Source: Streptomyces sp. SJL17-4 (GTDB lineage: Bacteria > Actinomycetota > Actinomycetes > Streptomycetales > Streptomycetaceae). From it: a stretch of 64,000 nt of DNA. The DNA lies in assembly GCF_036826855.1 (NCBI RefSeq), contig NZ_CP104578.1:806001-870000 (forward strand), read 5' to 3'. Below are positions 44,681 to 53,963 of the stretch, piece after piece (positions within the stretch are counted from its first letter, which is position 1; each line of letters starts with the position of its first letter). Made by a program: the position numbers and the translations under genes. A model generated the notes under the pieces. It saw only the letters and a list, made by a program, of their open reading frames with translations. It did no database searches and was not told where the DNA came from.

Positions 44681-45244
44681 GTGGGTACGCGGGAGCAGAT
44701 CGTGGACGCGGCGAACCGCTTGTTCTATGAGCAGGGGTTCGAGCGGACCTCGTTCGCCGCGATCGCTGAAACGGTCGGGATCTCCCGAGGGAACTTCTAC
44801 TACCACTTCAAGACCAAGGACGAGATCCTCGAAGCGGTGATCGAGGCTCGCCTGGCAAGCACACGAGAGATGCTGGCCGAGTGGGGCGAGGGAGCATCTG
44901 CCCCACTGGAGCGGGTACGGCGGTTCGTCGAGATCGTCATCACCAACCAGGGCGACATCGAGAACTACGGATGTCCGGTCGGCACGCTGACCAACGAGCT
45001 GGCCAAGCTCGACCACCCCTCGCGCGCACACGCGGTCGGCGTGTTCGAGGTGTTCCGCACCTGGCTGCGTACGCAGTTCGAAGAACTCGGCAGGACGGCG
45101 GACGCCGACGACCTCGCCCTGCATGTCCTGACCTTCAGCCAGGGCGTCGCGACGCTGTCGAACGCCTTCCACGACCGCGACTTCGTTCACCGCGAGGTCG
45201 ATCGACTCAACACCTGGTTGACCGAACAGTTCGTCACCCCCTGA
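44681..45244 (+). CDS. TetR-family regulator
   Basis: The 187 aa protein has HTH residues in SFAAIAETVGISRGNFYYHFKTKDEIL and a C-terminal helical domain with LTFSQGVATLSNAFHD. GTG 44681 has GAGGTGG six bases upstream; ATG 44675 and GTG 44657 are alternatives. It probably represses its own gene and the following YciI gene through the twin operators. Confidence 0.85.
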   Translation: MGTREQIVDAANRLFYEQGFERTSFAAIAETVGISRGNFYYHFKTKDEILEAVIEARLASTREMLAEWGEGASAPLERVRRFVEIVITNQGDIENYGCPVGTLTNELAKLDHPSRAHAVGVFEVFRTWLRTQFEELGRTADADDLALHVLTFSQGVATLSNAFHDRDFVHREVDRLNTWLTEQFVTP

Positions 45245-45308
45245 CCGGTCTGCCCCTCCGCACTGAACCCTGCCCGTCCACTTTTCGACCTTCCGTAAGG
45301 AGACCGAC

Positions 45309-45596
45309 GTGTACGTCGTCCTGCTTCGCTTCTCTGCCAACAAGGCCGAGGCGCCCCAGCACATGGCCGGGCATCAAGACTGGATCCGCCGCGGCATGGA
45401 CGACGGCGTGTTCCTCCTGGTCGGGAGCATCCGGCCCGGGCAGGGCGGCGCCGTGCTCGCCACGGGTCTCACGCCCGAGGCGCTCCAGGCTCGGGTTGCC
45501 GAGGATCCGTTCGTCGCCCACGACGTCGTGACCGCGGAGGTCATCGAAGTCGACCCGAACCTGACCGACCCGCGGCTGTCCTTCCTCACCAACTGA
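45309..45596 (+). CDS. YciI-family protein
   Basis: The 95 aa protein has the YciI fold pattern with a conserved His (HMAGHQDWIRRGMDDG) and DPFVAHDVVTAEVIEV. GTG 45309 has AAGGAG nine bases upstream. Family members are small dimeric proteins, some with dehalogenase or ligand-binding roles. It is likely co-transcribed with the TetR gene and with tag downstream. Confidence 0.85.
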   Translation: MYVVLLRFSANKAEAPQHMAGHQDWIRRGMDDGVFLLVGSIRPGQGGAVLATGLTPEALQARVAEDPFVAHDVVTAEVIEVDPNLTDPRLSFLTN

Positions 45597-45620
45597 CCGG
45601 ACCGGGAAGCACGAAGGCAC

Positions 45621-46226
45621 ATGGACCTCTTCCTCGCCACCGATGGCCGGCCCCGCTGTGGCTGGGCTGGCGCCGCACCGGAGTTCCTCACCTATCACGA
45701 CACCGAGTGGGGCTTCCCCGTAGCAGATGACCGGCGGCTGTTCGAGAAGATCAGCCTGGAAGGATTCCAGTCCGGCCTGAGCTGGCGCACGATCCTGACC
45801 AAGCGGGAGAACTTCCGACGCGCGTTCACCGGATTCGACTTCCACGCCGTGGCTGGTTTCGACGAGGCCGACGTCGAGCGGCTGCTCGGCGACAGCGGGA
45901 TCGTCCGGCACCGGGGAAAGATCGAGGCCGTCATCAACAACGCCCGAAAGGCCGTCGAGCTCGAAGACGAGGCCGACTCACTGGCCGGTTTCTTCTGGCG
46001 CTACGAACCGGCCCCGGAGGAGCTCGACCCGCCTCAGACAGTCTCGACCTCGCCTGCCTCGGTCGCCTTGTCGAAGGAACTTAAGAAGCGCGGGTGGAAG
46101 TTCGTCGGACCGACGACCGTGTTCGCCTTCATGCAGGCCATGGGGCTGGTCAACGACCACGCCACCGGCTGCGTTGTCCGGTCCCTGGCCGCCGCCAGTC
46201 GCCGTACATTCACACCACCCCGGTAA
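45621..46226 (+). CDS. tag: DNA-3-methyladenine glycosylase I
   Basis: The 201 aa protein has the family pattern: RPRCGWAG and YHDTEWG near the start, GLSWRTILTKRENFR with the substrate pocket, and NDHATGCVVR near the end. The His and Cys residues of RCGW, YHD and HATGC are the structural zinc ligands. It removes 3-methyladenine from alkylated DNA. GAAGG lies upstream of ATG 45621. Confidence 0.93.
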   Translation: MDLFLATDGRPRCGWAGAAPEFLTYHDTEWGFPVADDRRLFEKISLEGFQSGLSWRTILTKRENFRRAFTGFDFHAVAGFDEADVERLLGDSGIVRHRGKIEAVINNARKAVELEDEADSLAGFFWRYEPAPEELDPPQTVSTSPASVALSKELKKRGWKFVGPTTVFAFMQAMGLVNDHATGCVVRSLAAASRRTFTPPR

Positions 46227-46318
46227 TCGGCGCCCCACCACAACGCGCCCTTGTCAGGCCCTGGGCGTACCGGACATCCGCTACGACTTCCACCGGCCCC
46301 GCGGACCGTCGGCGGCAG

Positions 46319-46420
46319 GTCCGTGACGCGTTGATCGATACCGCGGGGACGCTCCCAGCGCACCTGAGGCGTTCGCTGACCTGGGACCAGGGCATCAAGA
46401 TGCGCCGACATACAGCCGGC
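46319..46420 (+). pseudogene. IS30-family transposase fragment
   Basis: A short in-frame piece reads VRDALIDTAGTLPAHLRRSLT followed by WDQG, a characteristic IS30 transposase segment before the second catalytic Asp/Glu region. The frame before and after does not continue the family, so only about 30 codons remain. Confidence 0.65.
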
Positions 46421-46527
46421 CACGCAAAACGCTCGACTGGGATACCCCAGCCGAGCGCCTGCATCGACTCCTGGCGGCGTGAGAGCCGGTTCCTCATTCC
46501 AGCCCGACGGCTGATGGCCTACAGGCC

Positions 46528-46848
46528 GTGGCCGTGGATTCGGCCCATCGCACCCCGGTCGCCGGCGGACGGCTGACGGCGACCACCGTGGAGACGGTGC
46601 GGTTCACCCGCCCGGAGCGGATCGACTTCCGCCTGGTGCGCGGTCCCGTCCCGGCCGTTACCGAGTCGTTCAACCTCACCGAGCACGGCGTCGGTACGCG
46701 GCTGGTGTACGAGGGTGAGCTCGCCACCGATCTGTGGCGGGCCGGGCAGTGGTGGGGCGGCCTGGTCGCCCCACGGTGGGAGGCGACCGTCGCCGCGTCC
46801 CTGGCCTCGGTCCGGCAGGAGGCCGAACGGCGCACGGCCCTGCCCTGA
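46528..46848 (+). pseudogene. SRPBCC-family protein, probably N-terminally truncated
   Basis: The 106 codons match the C-terminal part of polyketide-cyclase/START-like (SRPBCC) proteins (FTRPERIDFRLVRG, then a C-terminal helix from WWGGLVAPRWEA). The N-terminal helix and first strands are missing, and no ribosome binding site is seen. It directly follows the IS30 remnant, so an insertion followed by deletion is likely. Confidence 0.55.
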
Positions 46849-47136
46849 CCAGCTGCCGGACCGCGCCGGCGACCGTTAGAGGTGGGGTGCGGGCGGTCCA
46901 TACGCGTGCATCGCGCCGGAAGGAGGCAGTTGGTCATGGCCAAGAGGCGAAACTGCCTGTCTGAACGGCAGCAGCCCAGGGAGCACCGACACGCCGATGG
47001 CCACGCGGGCGAGCTCGAGGACCCGGCCGGGCTGGTCCGGCGGGCGGGGACCTGGCCGACCGAGGATGTCGCGGATAGCGATCTCGGCCAGGCACATCGC
47101 CACATGGGTGGACCGGGGCCCTCGCCGTCGCGGCGC
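46849..47136. other. Gap with no clear gene
   Basis: A minus-strand frame (46876-47103) begins MAMCLAEIAIRDILG and looks partly coding, but it has no ribosome binding site or recognisable domain. It may be a further gene remnant. Confidence 0.4.
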
Positions 47137-48246
47137 TCAATCGCCGGACGTGTGCCCTCGGCCCGGCACCTCGGGCGCCCTCGCGGCCTCGGCCTCGGCC
47201 TTCGCGTCGCTCACTACGGCGGCGGCCTGCTTCGCGACCTCATCGGCAGCCGCGGCAGCGTCGAGCGGAAGCGGCGAGCCTGCCTCGAGCTCCGGAGCCC
47301 CGTCTTCGTCCGCCGCACCGTCGGCATCGGCAGTGGTTGCTTCCTCCGGTTGCGTAGATGCGGGAAGACCCATCGTCGACTGATCGCCGAACGCGTGGGT
47401 GACGGCGCGAACTGCCTCGGTCAGCTCCCCCGGGATCACCCAGAACGTGTTGTTGTCACTCTTCGCCAGATGCGGGAGCGTCTCGAGGTACTTGTAGGCC
47501 AGGATCTTCGGGTCGGCGTTGTTGCGATGGACGGCCTGGAAGACGCGCTCCACCGCCTTCGCCTCGCCGTCCGCCCGCAAGATCATGGCTTGCTGTGTGC
47601 CCTGTGCTTCCAGGATGTCCTTCTGCTTCGTGCCCTCCGCGGTGAGAATCTTGGCTTGCCGCTCGCCTTCGGCGTGCAGGATGGCGGCGCGCTTGTCACG
47701 CTCGGCCCGCATCTGCTTCTCCATGGCCTCTTTGATGGTGTGCGGTGGGTCGATGGCCTTGATCTCGACGCGGTTGACCCGGATGCCCCACTTGCCGGTG
47801 GCGTCGTCGAGGACGGTGCGGAGCCGGGTGTTGATCTCCTCGCGTGAGGTGAGCGTCTGCTCCAGGTCCATGGAGCCGATGACGTTCCGCAGGGTGGTCA
47901 CGGTGAGCTGATCGATGGCATGCAGGTAGTCAGCGACCTCGTAGGCCGCCGCCCGTGGGTCGGTGATCTGGTAGTAGAGGACGGTGTCGATGTTCACCAC
48001 GAGGTTGTCCTCGGTGATCACCGGCTTGGGCTCGGACGAATAGACCTGTTCGCGCACGTCGAGTTTGGTGTTGACACGGTCCGCCACCGGCAGGACGAAG
48101 TTCAGGCCGGGTTGCAGCGTCCGGCGATACCGGCCGAACCGCTCGATGTTGTACCGGCGCGCCTGCGGAACGATCCGCACCGTGGCAGCCACGAGGAAGG
48201 CGACAACAATCGCCGCCACAAGAATCGGGATGACAACCGGATCCAC
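47137..48246 (-). CDS. SPFH/Band 7 stomatin-like membrane protein
   Basis: The 369 aa product has one N-terminal membrane segment (residues 4-25) and an SPFH domain (about 25-190: RRYNIERFGRYRRTLQPGLNF, LREQVY-like and DNLVVNIDTVLYYQI). An alanine/glutamate-rich coiled-coil (KRAAILHAEGERQAKILTAEG) and an acidic variable tail follow. Family members form ring-like assemblies in membrane microdomains. GTG 48246 follows GGAGG. It is downstream of an NfeD gene, the standard NfeD-stomatin pairing. Confidence 0.92.
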   Translation of the reverse strand: MDPVVIPILVAAIVVAFLVAATVRIVPQARRYNIERFGRYRRTLQPGLNFVLPVADRVNTKLDVREQVYSSEPKPVITEDNLVVNIDTVLYYQITDPRAAAYEVADYLHAIDQLTVTTLRNVIGSMDLEQTLTSREEINTRLRTVLDDATGKWGIRVNRVEIKAIDPPHTIKEAMEKQMRAERDKRAAILHAEGERQAKILTAEGTKQKDILEAQGTQQAMILRADGEAKAVERVFQAVHRNNADPKILAYKYLETLPHLAKSDNNTFWVIPGELTEAVRAVTHAFGDQSTMGLPASTQPEEATTADADGAADEDGAPELEAGSPLPLDAAAAADEVAKQAAAVVSDAKAEAEAARAPEVPGRGHTSGD

Positions 48247-48275
48247 AATTCCTCCGTTGGGACGTGTTCAGCCGT

Positions 48276-48713
48276 TCACGGAAGCAGTTCGCGGGGGTAG
48301 ACGACAGCCGTAGCGCCTTCGATCTCCATGACATCCACCAGCGCGCCCACCGGGATCACAAGGCTTTCGTCGAGAGCGCGAGCGGACCACTCCTCACCAG
48401 AGATCTTGATCAGGCCGCGGGTCGCGGTGACCTCCTGCATCACCTCGGCCCTCTTGCCGATCAGCGCATCGCTTCCCTCACGCGTGAGGGGTGCCTTCGC
48501 CATTTGCCGCAGCGCGACAGGACGGACGATGAGGAGACCAGCTGCCGCTGTGACTCCGAACGCCACAAGCTGACCAAGGAGACCGATGCCCACACCAGCA
48601 ACCACAGCAGCGACCAGGGCAGCGCCCGCCAGCAGCCCGAAAACCAGCGTCAGGGTGAAAAACTCCGCGGCACCGAGCACCCCGGCGGCGAGCATCCATA
48701 CGAACCAAGGCAT
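48276..48713 (-). CDS. NfeD-family membrane protein
   Basis: The 145 aa protein has three hydrophobic segments, then an OB-fold C-terminal domain (LIGKRAEVMQEVTATRGLIKI with GEEWSARA), as in NfeD1b proteins. GGAGGAGG precedes ATG 48713. It forms a two-gene leftward operon with the stomatin gene 29 bases downstream and probably binds it. Confidence 0.92.
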   Translation of the reverse strand: MPWFVWMLAAGVLGAAEFFTLTLVFGLLAGAALVAAVVAGVGIGLLGQLVAFGVTAAAGLLIVRPVALRQMAKAPLTREGSDALIGKRAEVMQEVTATRGLIKISGEEWSARALDESLVIPVGALVDVMEIEGATAVVYPRELLP

Positions 48714-48982
48714 CGAGTCAGCCTCCTCCAGGAGACCTACCCACGAACAAATCACCCGGAACCCTGACAGAAGGGTCCCGTCCGGCCCGGGCCGCGATCA
48801 GGACGCCCAGACGGCGACAGGGGGCCCTACCCGCTTTCGGTGCCGGTTCGGCCCGGCGAACATTGATACCGGAAGCAGGCTGACGAGGACCACGACAGCC
48901 GCTGGTTCGTCCCGTCAGGGCAGTGGGCCCTCGCCACTCGGGCACAGTGCCGGTCCGTCGGTCTCCTGCAGCCAGAGAAGGA

Positions 48983-49543
48983 TCAGATGCGGGTCAGTTC
49001 GGCGGCGCCGAAGGAGACGTCGAAGCGGTCGCACCAGATGCTGACGCTGGTGTACTTCGTGAGGTCGGTGCCCTCGGGCAGGGCGTAGTTCTGGTCCCCC
49101 TTGTTCCCCTTGAGCTTTCCGAGGCTCAGGTAGCGGCCGTCGTCGAAGACGTGCCATCCGGCCTCACCCTGCTTCACGGGGGCGTCGGTCAGCCAGACCC
49201 GGAGGTCCGGGCCGTTGCTGGTGTCCAGGTTCTCCAGACGGAGCGTGTGTGTGCCGTCCGGGAGGCGGACGAGCTTCACGGTGCCGGAGGTGGTGTGCTC
49301 GTGGCTGATCAGCTCGCCCGAGGCCACCGTCCGGGGCGCGGCCGGGGTGGGGGCGACGGAGGCGGCGGGACGCTGGGGCGAGGCAGCGCTCGCCGTGGGG
49401 GCCGCCGCCGTGGGCAGGTCTTCACGGACGGTCTCGTCCACGAAGAGTTTCCAGGGCTGGAACCAGACCAGGCCGACGCCGAGCCCCACCAGCACCACGG
49501 CCACGACTCCCATGGTGATCCCGCGACGCGACACCGTGACCAT
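48983..49543 (-). CDS. DM13-domain protein, membrane anchored
   Basis: The 186 aa protein has an N-terminal membrane segment (MGVVAVVLVGLGVGLVWF), a Pro/Ala/Thr linker, and a DM13 domain containing the single Cys (SIWCDRFDVSFG). DM13 domains are proposed redox or electron-transfer modules outside the membrane. AGGGAG seven bases before ATG 49543 favours this start over ATG 49585. Confidence 0.85.
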   Translation of the reverse strand: MVTVSRRGITMGVVAVVLVGLGVGLVWFQPWKLFVDETVREDLPTAAAPTASAASPQRPAASVAPTPAAPRTVASGELISHEHTTSGTVKLVRLPDGTHTLRLENLDTSNGPDLRVWLTDAPVKQGEAGWHVFDDGRYLSLGKLKGNKGDQNYALPEGTDLTKYTSVSIWCDRFDVSFGAAELTRI

Positions 49544-49635
49544 GTTCCCGCTCCCTGATCCATTCGATTCTTGTACGTCGGTCATTCAACGCGCCCCGAC
49601 ACGCGCCTGTCCCGGAACGTCTGGTGACGATTCCC

Positions 49636-50232
49636 TTACGACGACCGGCCGGTGACGGCATCGAGGGCGGCGCCCACGGTCCGGGCCAGCTCGTCCGCGC
49701 TCGTGCCGGCACGGGAACGCAGGTTCACCCCGTACGCGACCAGCGCCAGGACCTCGGCTCCGGCGGCCGGATCGGTGCCGGGGGCCAGCTGGCCGTGGGT
49801 CTCGGCGGTCCGCAGTGCCGCGTGCAGGGCGTCGCGCAGCCGCTGATGCTGCCGGTCGAGGAGGGCGCGCACCTCGGGGTCGGTGTTCTCAGCGCCCGTG
49901 TGCGCGTTGGAGACCATGCAGCCCCACCCGGCGTACTCCCCGGTGCAGCGCGTCTCGATCAGCCCGGCGAAGAAGTCGGTGATGGCGGGCAGGCCGCGCT
50001 CGTCCTCCGCGAGGCGGCCCAGCGTGGGGCGCGAGCGGTCGGTGACGTAGCGCTCCAGTGCGGCCATGTAGAGCTGCTGCTTGCCGCCGAAGGTGGCGTA
50101 CAGGCTGGAGCGGTTGAGCCCGGTCGCGGTCACGATGTCCTGGATGCCGGTGGAGGCCACGCCCTGCCGCCAGAACAGCCGCACGACCGTCTCCAGGGCG
50201 GCGTCCTGATCGAAGTGCTTGACGTCGGCCAT
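49636..50232 (-). CDS. TetR-family regulator
   Basis: The 198 aa protein has an HTH (GIQDIVTATGLNRSSLYATFGGKQQLY) and a C-terminal domain with the WGCMVSNAHTG segment found in AcuR/NemR-like members; its Cys could be a redox or electrophile sensor. It is divergent from a peroxiredoxin-like gene, with two 22 bp operators between them. Confidence 0.87.
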   Translation of the reverse strand: MADVKHFDQDAALETVVRLFWRQGVASTGIQDIVTATGLNRSSLYATFGGKQQLYMAALERYVTDRSRPTLGRLAEDERGLPAITDFFAGLIETRCTGEYAGWGCMVSNAHTGAENTDPEVRALLDRQHQRLRDALHAALRTAETHGQLAPGTDPAAGAEVLALVAYGVNLRSRAGTSADELARTVGAALDAVTGRSS

Positions 50233-50250
50233 GCCACTCCCTGTCCGTCA

Positions 50251-50335
50251 TCTTGAAACGAGAGTTCCAAGATATCGCGCCACGCGTTGACTTCGAGCGC
50301 ACGCGAACCACTATCTTGAAACGATCGTTCCAAGA
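50251..50335. promoter_or_regulatory. Two TetR operators between divergent genes
   Basis: TCTTGAAACG-AGAG-TTCCAAGA (50251-50272) and TCTTGAAACG-ATCG-TTCCAAGA (50314-50335) are the same 22 bp near-palindrome apart from two central bases. One copy sits near the TetR start and one near the peroxiredoxin start, which fits joint repression. Confidence 0.8.
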
Positions 50336-50368
50336 ACCTGACAGCGACATGAGGAGAAACCTCCCGCC

Positions 50369-51016
50369 ATGAGCCTCGACGCCGAACTCCGCGCCTTCTA
50401 CGACAGCCGCCAGGAGCAGATCCCTGCCGACGTCCGCGCCATCATGAACCGCGCCGCCCAGGAACTCGCCGACTCCGGACAGGCCGAGCGCGCCCTGTCC
50501 GTCGGCGCCACCGCACCCGGATTCCGGCTGCCGACCGCGACCGGCACGACCCTCGCCCTCGACGAACTGCTCGCCGCCGGGCCCGTGGTGCTGACCTTCT
50601 ACCGCGGCTCCTGGTGCCCCTACTGCAACATCGCCCTGCGCTCGCTCCAGCAGCACCACGACGAAATCACCGCGCGCGGCGCGCGCCTCGTGGCCGTCTC
50701 ACCGCAGATCCCCGACGAGTCCCTCTCGCTCACAGAGAAGCACGAACTCGCCTTCGACGTCCTCAGCGACCTCGGCTCCGACACCGCCAAGCAGTACGGC
50801 CTCGCCTTCGACCTGCCCGACGACCTCGCCGCCGTCTACGACGGCTTCGGCATCGACCTCCAGCACGCCAACGGCGGCCACCCCCGCACCCTGCCGCTGC
50901 CCGCCACCTACGTCATCGACCGCGACTCCACGATCCGCTGGGCCTTCGTCACCAGCGACTACACCCAGCGCGCCGAACCCGCGGACATCCTCGCGGCCCT
51001 CGAAGCGATCAGCTGA
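50369..51016 (+). CDS. Peroxiredoxin-like (AhpC/TSA) protein
   Basis: The 215 aa thioredoxin-fold protein has the active site YRGSWCPYCNIALR, a CxxC form typical of this peroxiredoxin-like subgroup. Its N-terminal helical extension is about 45 residues. It should reduce peroxides or act as a thiol oxidoreductase in the cytoplasm. GAGGAG lies upstream of ATG 50369. Regulation by the divergent TetR is likely. Confidence 0.88.
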   Translation: MSLDAELRAFYDSRQEQIPADVRAIMNRAAQELADSGQAERALSVGATAPGFRLPTATGTTLALDELLAAGPVVLTFYRGSWCPYCNIALRSLQQHHDEITARGARLVAVSPQIPDESLSLTEKHELAFDVLSDLGSDTAKQYGLAFDLPDDLAAVYDGFGIDLQHANGGHPRTLPLPATYVIDRDSTIRWAFVTSDYTQRAEPADILAALEAIS

Positions 51017-51688
51017 CACCGCCCCCACATCGGCGGGAACACGGGACGCTCGTGATGAGCGACAAACGTCCTCCGCGTTCCGATCACGACCCCTCCGCGC
51101 GGAATCGGGATCCATCCGGCTTCGTCGCGGAGGCGGTCGGCGTCAACAACGGTGATCCGACCGCGGGCGGGCCGGATCAGCCCGCGATCTGCCCCAGGTC
51201 CGCTCGGAGTCGTCTCCGGCGTGGCTCATGTGGTGCGGCTCCTCGCGTCGTCCCGGTGCCCACGGCGGGGGCATGTGTTCGACGTCTTCTGGTCGTAGCG
51301 TCCCGCGTCAGCGACATCTGCGGCCGGGCGTGGGGCACTCGTCGGTGCGACCTCGGCCGGCCTGCGGGCGGGTAGACACCGAGGACGCCCCGCGCCGACC
51401 TCGGTCGCAGCTGAACGGCGGAAGACACCTCCACCGCTACCGTTCTCGTGGTCCGGCGTGTGGAGGGGGTAGCCGGCAGAACACCGCACACTGCAGAGCC
51501 CGGACCAATCCGTCGCCGATGCGCTCAGGAACCTGCTCGTCGATGGGAGGTGGTGAAGGTCAGTACACGAGATCGACTGCTGGGCGCTGCCCCGCAGGTG
51601 CAGCACACCTCCTGGGCGACGGAGCCGGTCCGGGAAAGCCTGGACGGCCGGGGGAACGTAACTGTGCGATCGGACTGTGGGCAAGGGG
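51017..51688. other. 672-base stretch without a convincing gene
   Basis: Open frames exist on both strands but show Arg/Ser/Pro-rich shadow composition and no good start sites. A frame from about 51054 (MSDKRPPRSDHDPSARNRD) has coding-like first codons but soon loses them. No repeat or RNA structure stood out. Confidence 0.5.
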
Positions 51689-53628
51689 TCATCGGAGTGG
51701 CCGAGGCTGGGGCAAGGTGCCCAGGAGTTCGGCGAGGCCGCGGCGGGTGGCGGCGATGACCACGCGGTCCTGGGGACGCAGGACATAGCCGGGGTGCAGG
51801 TCCCACAGGAGCTGAGGTTCGTCGCCTGCATGGTGTGAGGAGGCGAGGTCGGGGCGGCGCGCGGCCGGGGAGGCCGTGTCGAGGGCGAGGACGCGCCAGG
51901 CGCCGGCGCAGAAGGCATCGGCGACGGTGCGGCCTTCGAACTGCGGGTGGCCGGCAACGACAAGTGCGGCGAAGACCAGGACCTTGCGTTCGACGGGGAT
52001 GGCACCGAGGATCTGGCGGCCCATCATCGCCCCGGCGAACGCGGGTGCGGCGAGGTGGGTGACGCTGCGGCTGCGGGTGAGGGCCTCGGGGTGGGCGGTG
52101 CGCAGGGTGCGGTAGACGGCGGTGGCGAAGTCGTCGTCGTACAGGCGAAGGGCGACGCGCAGGTCGGGGTTGACCGTACGGGCGTACAGCGTGCCCTCCA
52201 GGTTGGTGGTGTCGGAGCTGGTGAGGGCGAGCAGGGCGTGCGCCCGGTGGATCTTGGCGGCCTCCAGGACTCCGTCCTCTGTGACGTCGCCGAGGACGAC
52301 GGGGATGCCGAGGCTGCGGGCGAGTGGGATGCCGCGGGCGTCGGGGTCCTCTTCGACGCAGACGACGGGGATGTCGAGTTCGCGAAGCCGGGCGAGGACC
52401 CGGGTGCCGATCTTGCCGAGGCCGAGGAGGACGACGTGGCCGGACAGGCCGCGGGGCGGCCGACGCAGAGCTCCGGCGGCGCGGAACGTGCCGAGTGCCT
52501 CCAGTGCCCCGGCAACGAGGAGTGGGAGCAGGGCGAGGCCGACGAGGCCGGACAGGAGTTGGAGGATCTGGTGGGTGACTGGCGCGCCGATTGCGGGGTC
52601 GTTGATCGAGAACAGGTCCAGCAGCGTGATGTAGGCGGCGTGCGCGGGGTCGGCGTCGGTGAGCAGCATCGTGGTGAGTGTCAGCGCGAGGACGGAGGCG
52701 ACGATGCCGGCGAGTGCCCACCGCAGGCGGCTGGAGAAGAGCTCGCGCAGCGGCGCACCGCGGCGGGCCAGGCGCCGCGCGGACAGGGCGGGACCGGCGT
52801 ACCGGACGGTCTCCAGGACCACGCTCCCTCGACCGGCCGCGCCCGCCACCGTCCGGTCGTCGGGCAGGAGGAGGGGCCCTGCGGGCCGCTGCCCTCCGAG
52901 CCCTCCGACCCCGCCGGGTCGGTGGTGGTGGACGACAGCAGGGCCAGGGTGCACAGGCCGGGGTCGGGTACCTCGCCGCGTCCGGGCGGGGTGCGTTCGG
53001 CGGCGCGCAGGAGTACGCCGTCGGCCTGGACGACCTTGCTCGTGCCGGCGACGGCGGTGGCGGCGAGCGCGGGGGCCGCGGTGTCCGCGTCCGACAGGAC
53101 GGTGGTGGAGGCATCGAGCACGGCGCGGTCGATGCCCGGCGCGGCGACGAGGGCGGCCTGGTCGAGGAGTTCCTCCAGGTGCTGTCCGAGCTTGCGGTTG
53201 TACATGCGGACCACGAGCCGCAGTCCGGGGCTGAGGCGGCGGGCGGCGAGGGCGGCGCGGAGGTTGGTCTCGTCGTCCTCGTAGAGCAGGGCGAGGGCCG
53301 CGGCCCGGTCCACACCGGCCCGCAGCAGCGTCTCCTCGGTCGGCGCGGATGACACGACGTCACGCAGCGGCGGAGGCGCGCCGCCGAGCGTGTCCTCGAC
53401 GGCAGGTCCGCCGGACCGGCGCAGCAGCCTCGCAGCACGGGACAGCACGGCGGGCTGCTCGCCCACCCGCTCCTCGACCTGGTCACCGGGAGCGACGAGA
53501 ACGACCCGCTGGCGGTAGACGTCCAGCAGCTCGTCGGCGAGCCGGTGCGCGAGCCCGTCGTCGCCGCAGACCACCATGTGACCGCCGTCCCGTGGAACTC
53601 CGGCGTCCTGGTGCGGTAGCGCGATCAT
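51689..53628 (-). pseudogene. Two-RCK potassium channel/NAD-binding protein, frameshifted
   Basis: The first part starts at ATG 53628 (GGGGGAATC upstream) and encodes a TrkA-N-like domain with MVVCGDDGLAHRLADELL. It runs in one frame to about 52880, where the sense continues in another frame as LLLPDDRTVAGAAGRG. That second part has two membrane segments with a pore-like region (LLDLFSINDPAIGAP) and a second Rossmann domain (HVVLLGLGKIGTRVLARL). Joined, it would be about 645 aa, the normal form of such proteins. The break falls in GC-rich ggcccctcctcc repeats, so a one-base sequencing error is as likely as a true mutation. Confidence 0.75.
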
Positions 53629-53673
53629 GATTCCCCCAGTGCCGAGATGGACCCGCCTGATCACGCGGGCGGA

Positions 53674-53901
53674 TCAAGTGTCGGTCGTTCCCGCCCCGGT
53701 GTGCCTCGCACGCCGAGTGCGATGACGGGAGATCAGGGTTCGTACCAGCAGGACGAGGCATACGGCGGCGAGGACGCCGGAGCCGATCCGCACCCAGGTC
53801 GGGGTGCCGCTGCTTGCCGCAGTCCAGCCCGACCACAGGAGGTACAAACCCATCCCGGCGGGGCTCTCCAGGAAGTCGCGCCCGGCGTTCCGCAATGACA
53901 T
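53674..53901 (-). CDS. Small membrane protein, 75 aa
   Basis: GAGGGG before ATG 53901 supports the start. One or two hydrophobic segments are present (GMGLYLLWSGWTAASSG and SGVLAAVCLVLLVRTLI), followed by a basic tail RHRTRRARH. No family is recognised. Confidence 0.6.
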   Translation of the reverse strand: MSLRNAGRDFLESPAGMGLYLLWSGWTAASSGTPTWVRIGSGVLAAVCLVLLVRTLISRHRTRRARHTGAGTTDT

Positions 53902-53963
53902 GCCAGCCCCTCGCTCTACTCTCTCGTGGTCGTCGTGGCGCGGTGCTGAGTGGCGGCTCATCG

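Noticed and set aside
51017..51688. Open frames in the gap after the peroxiredoxin gene
   Set aside because: None combines a start site, coding-like third-position GC and a sensible product.
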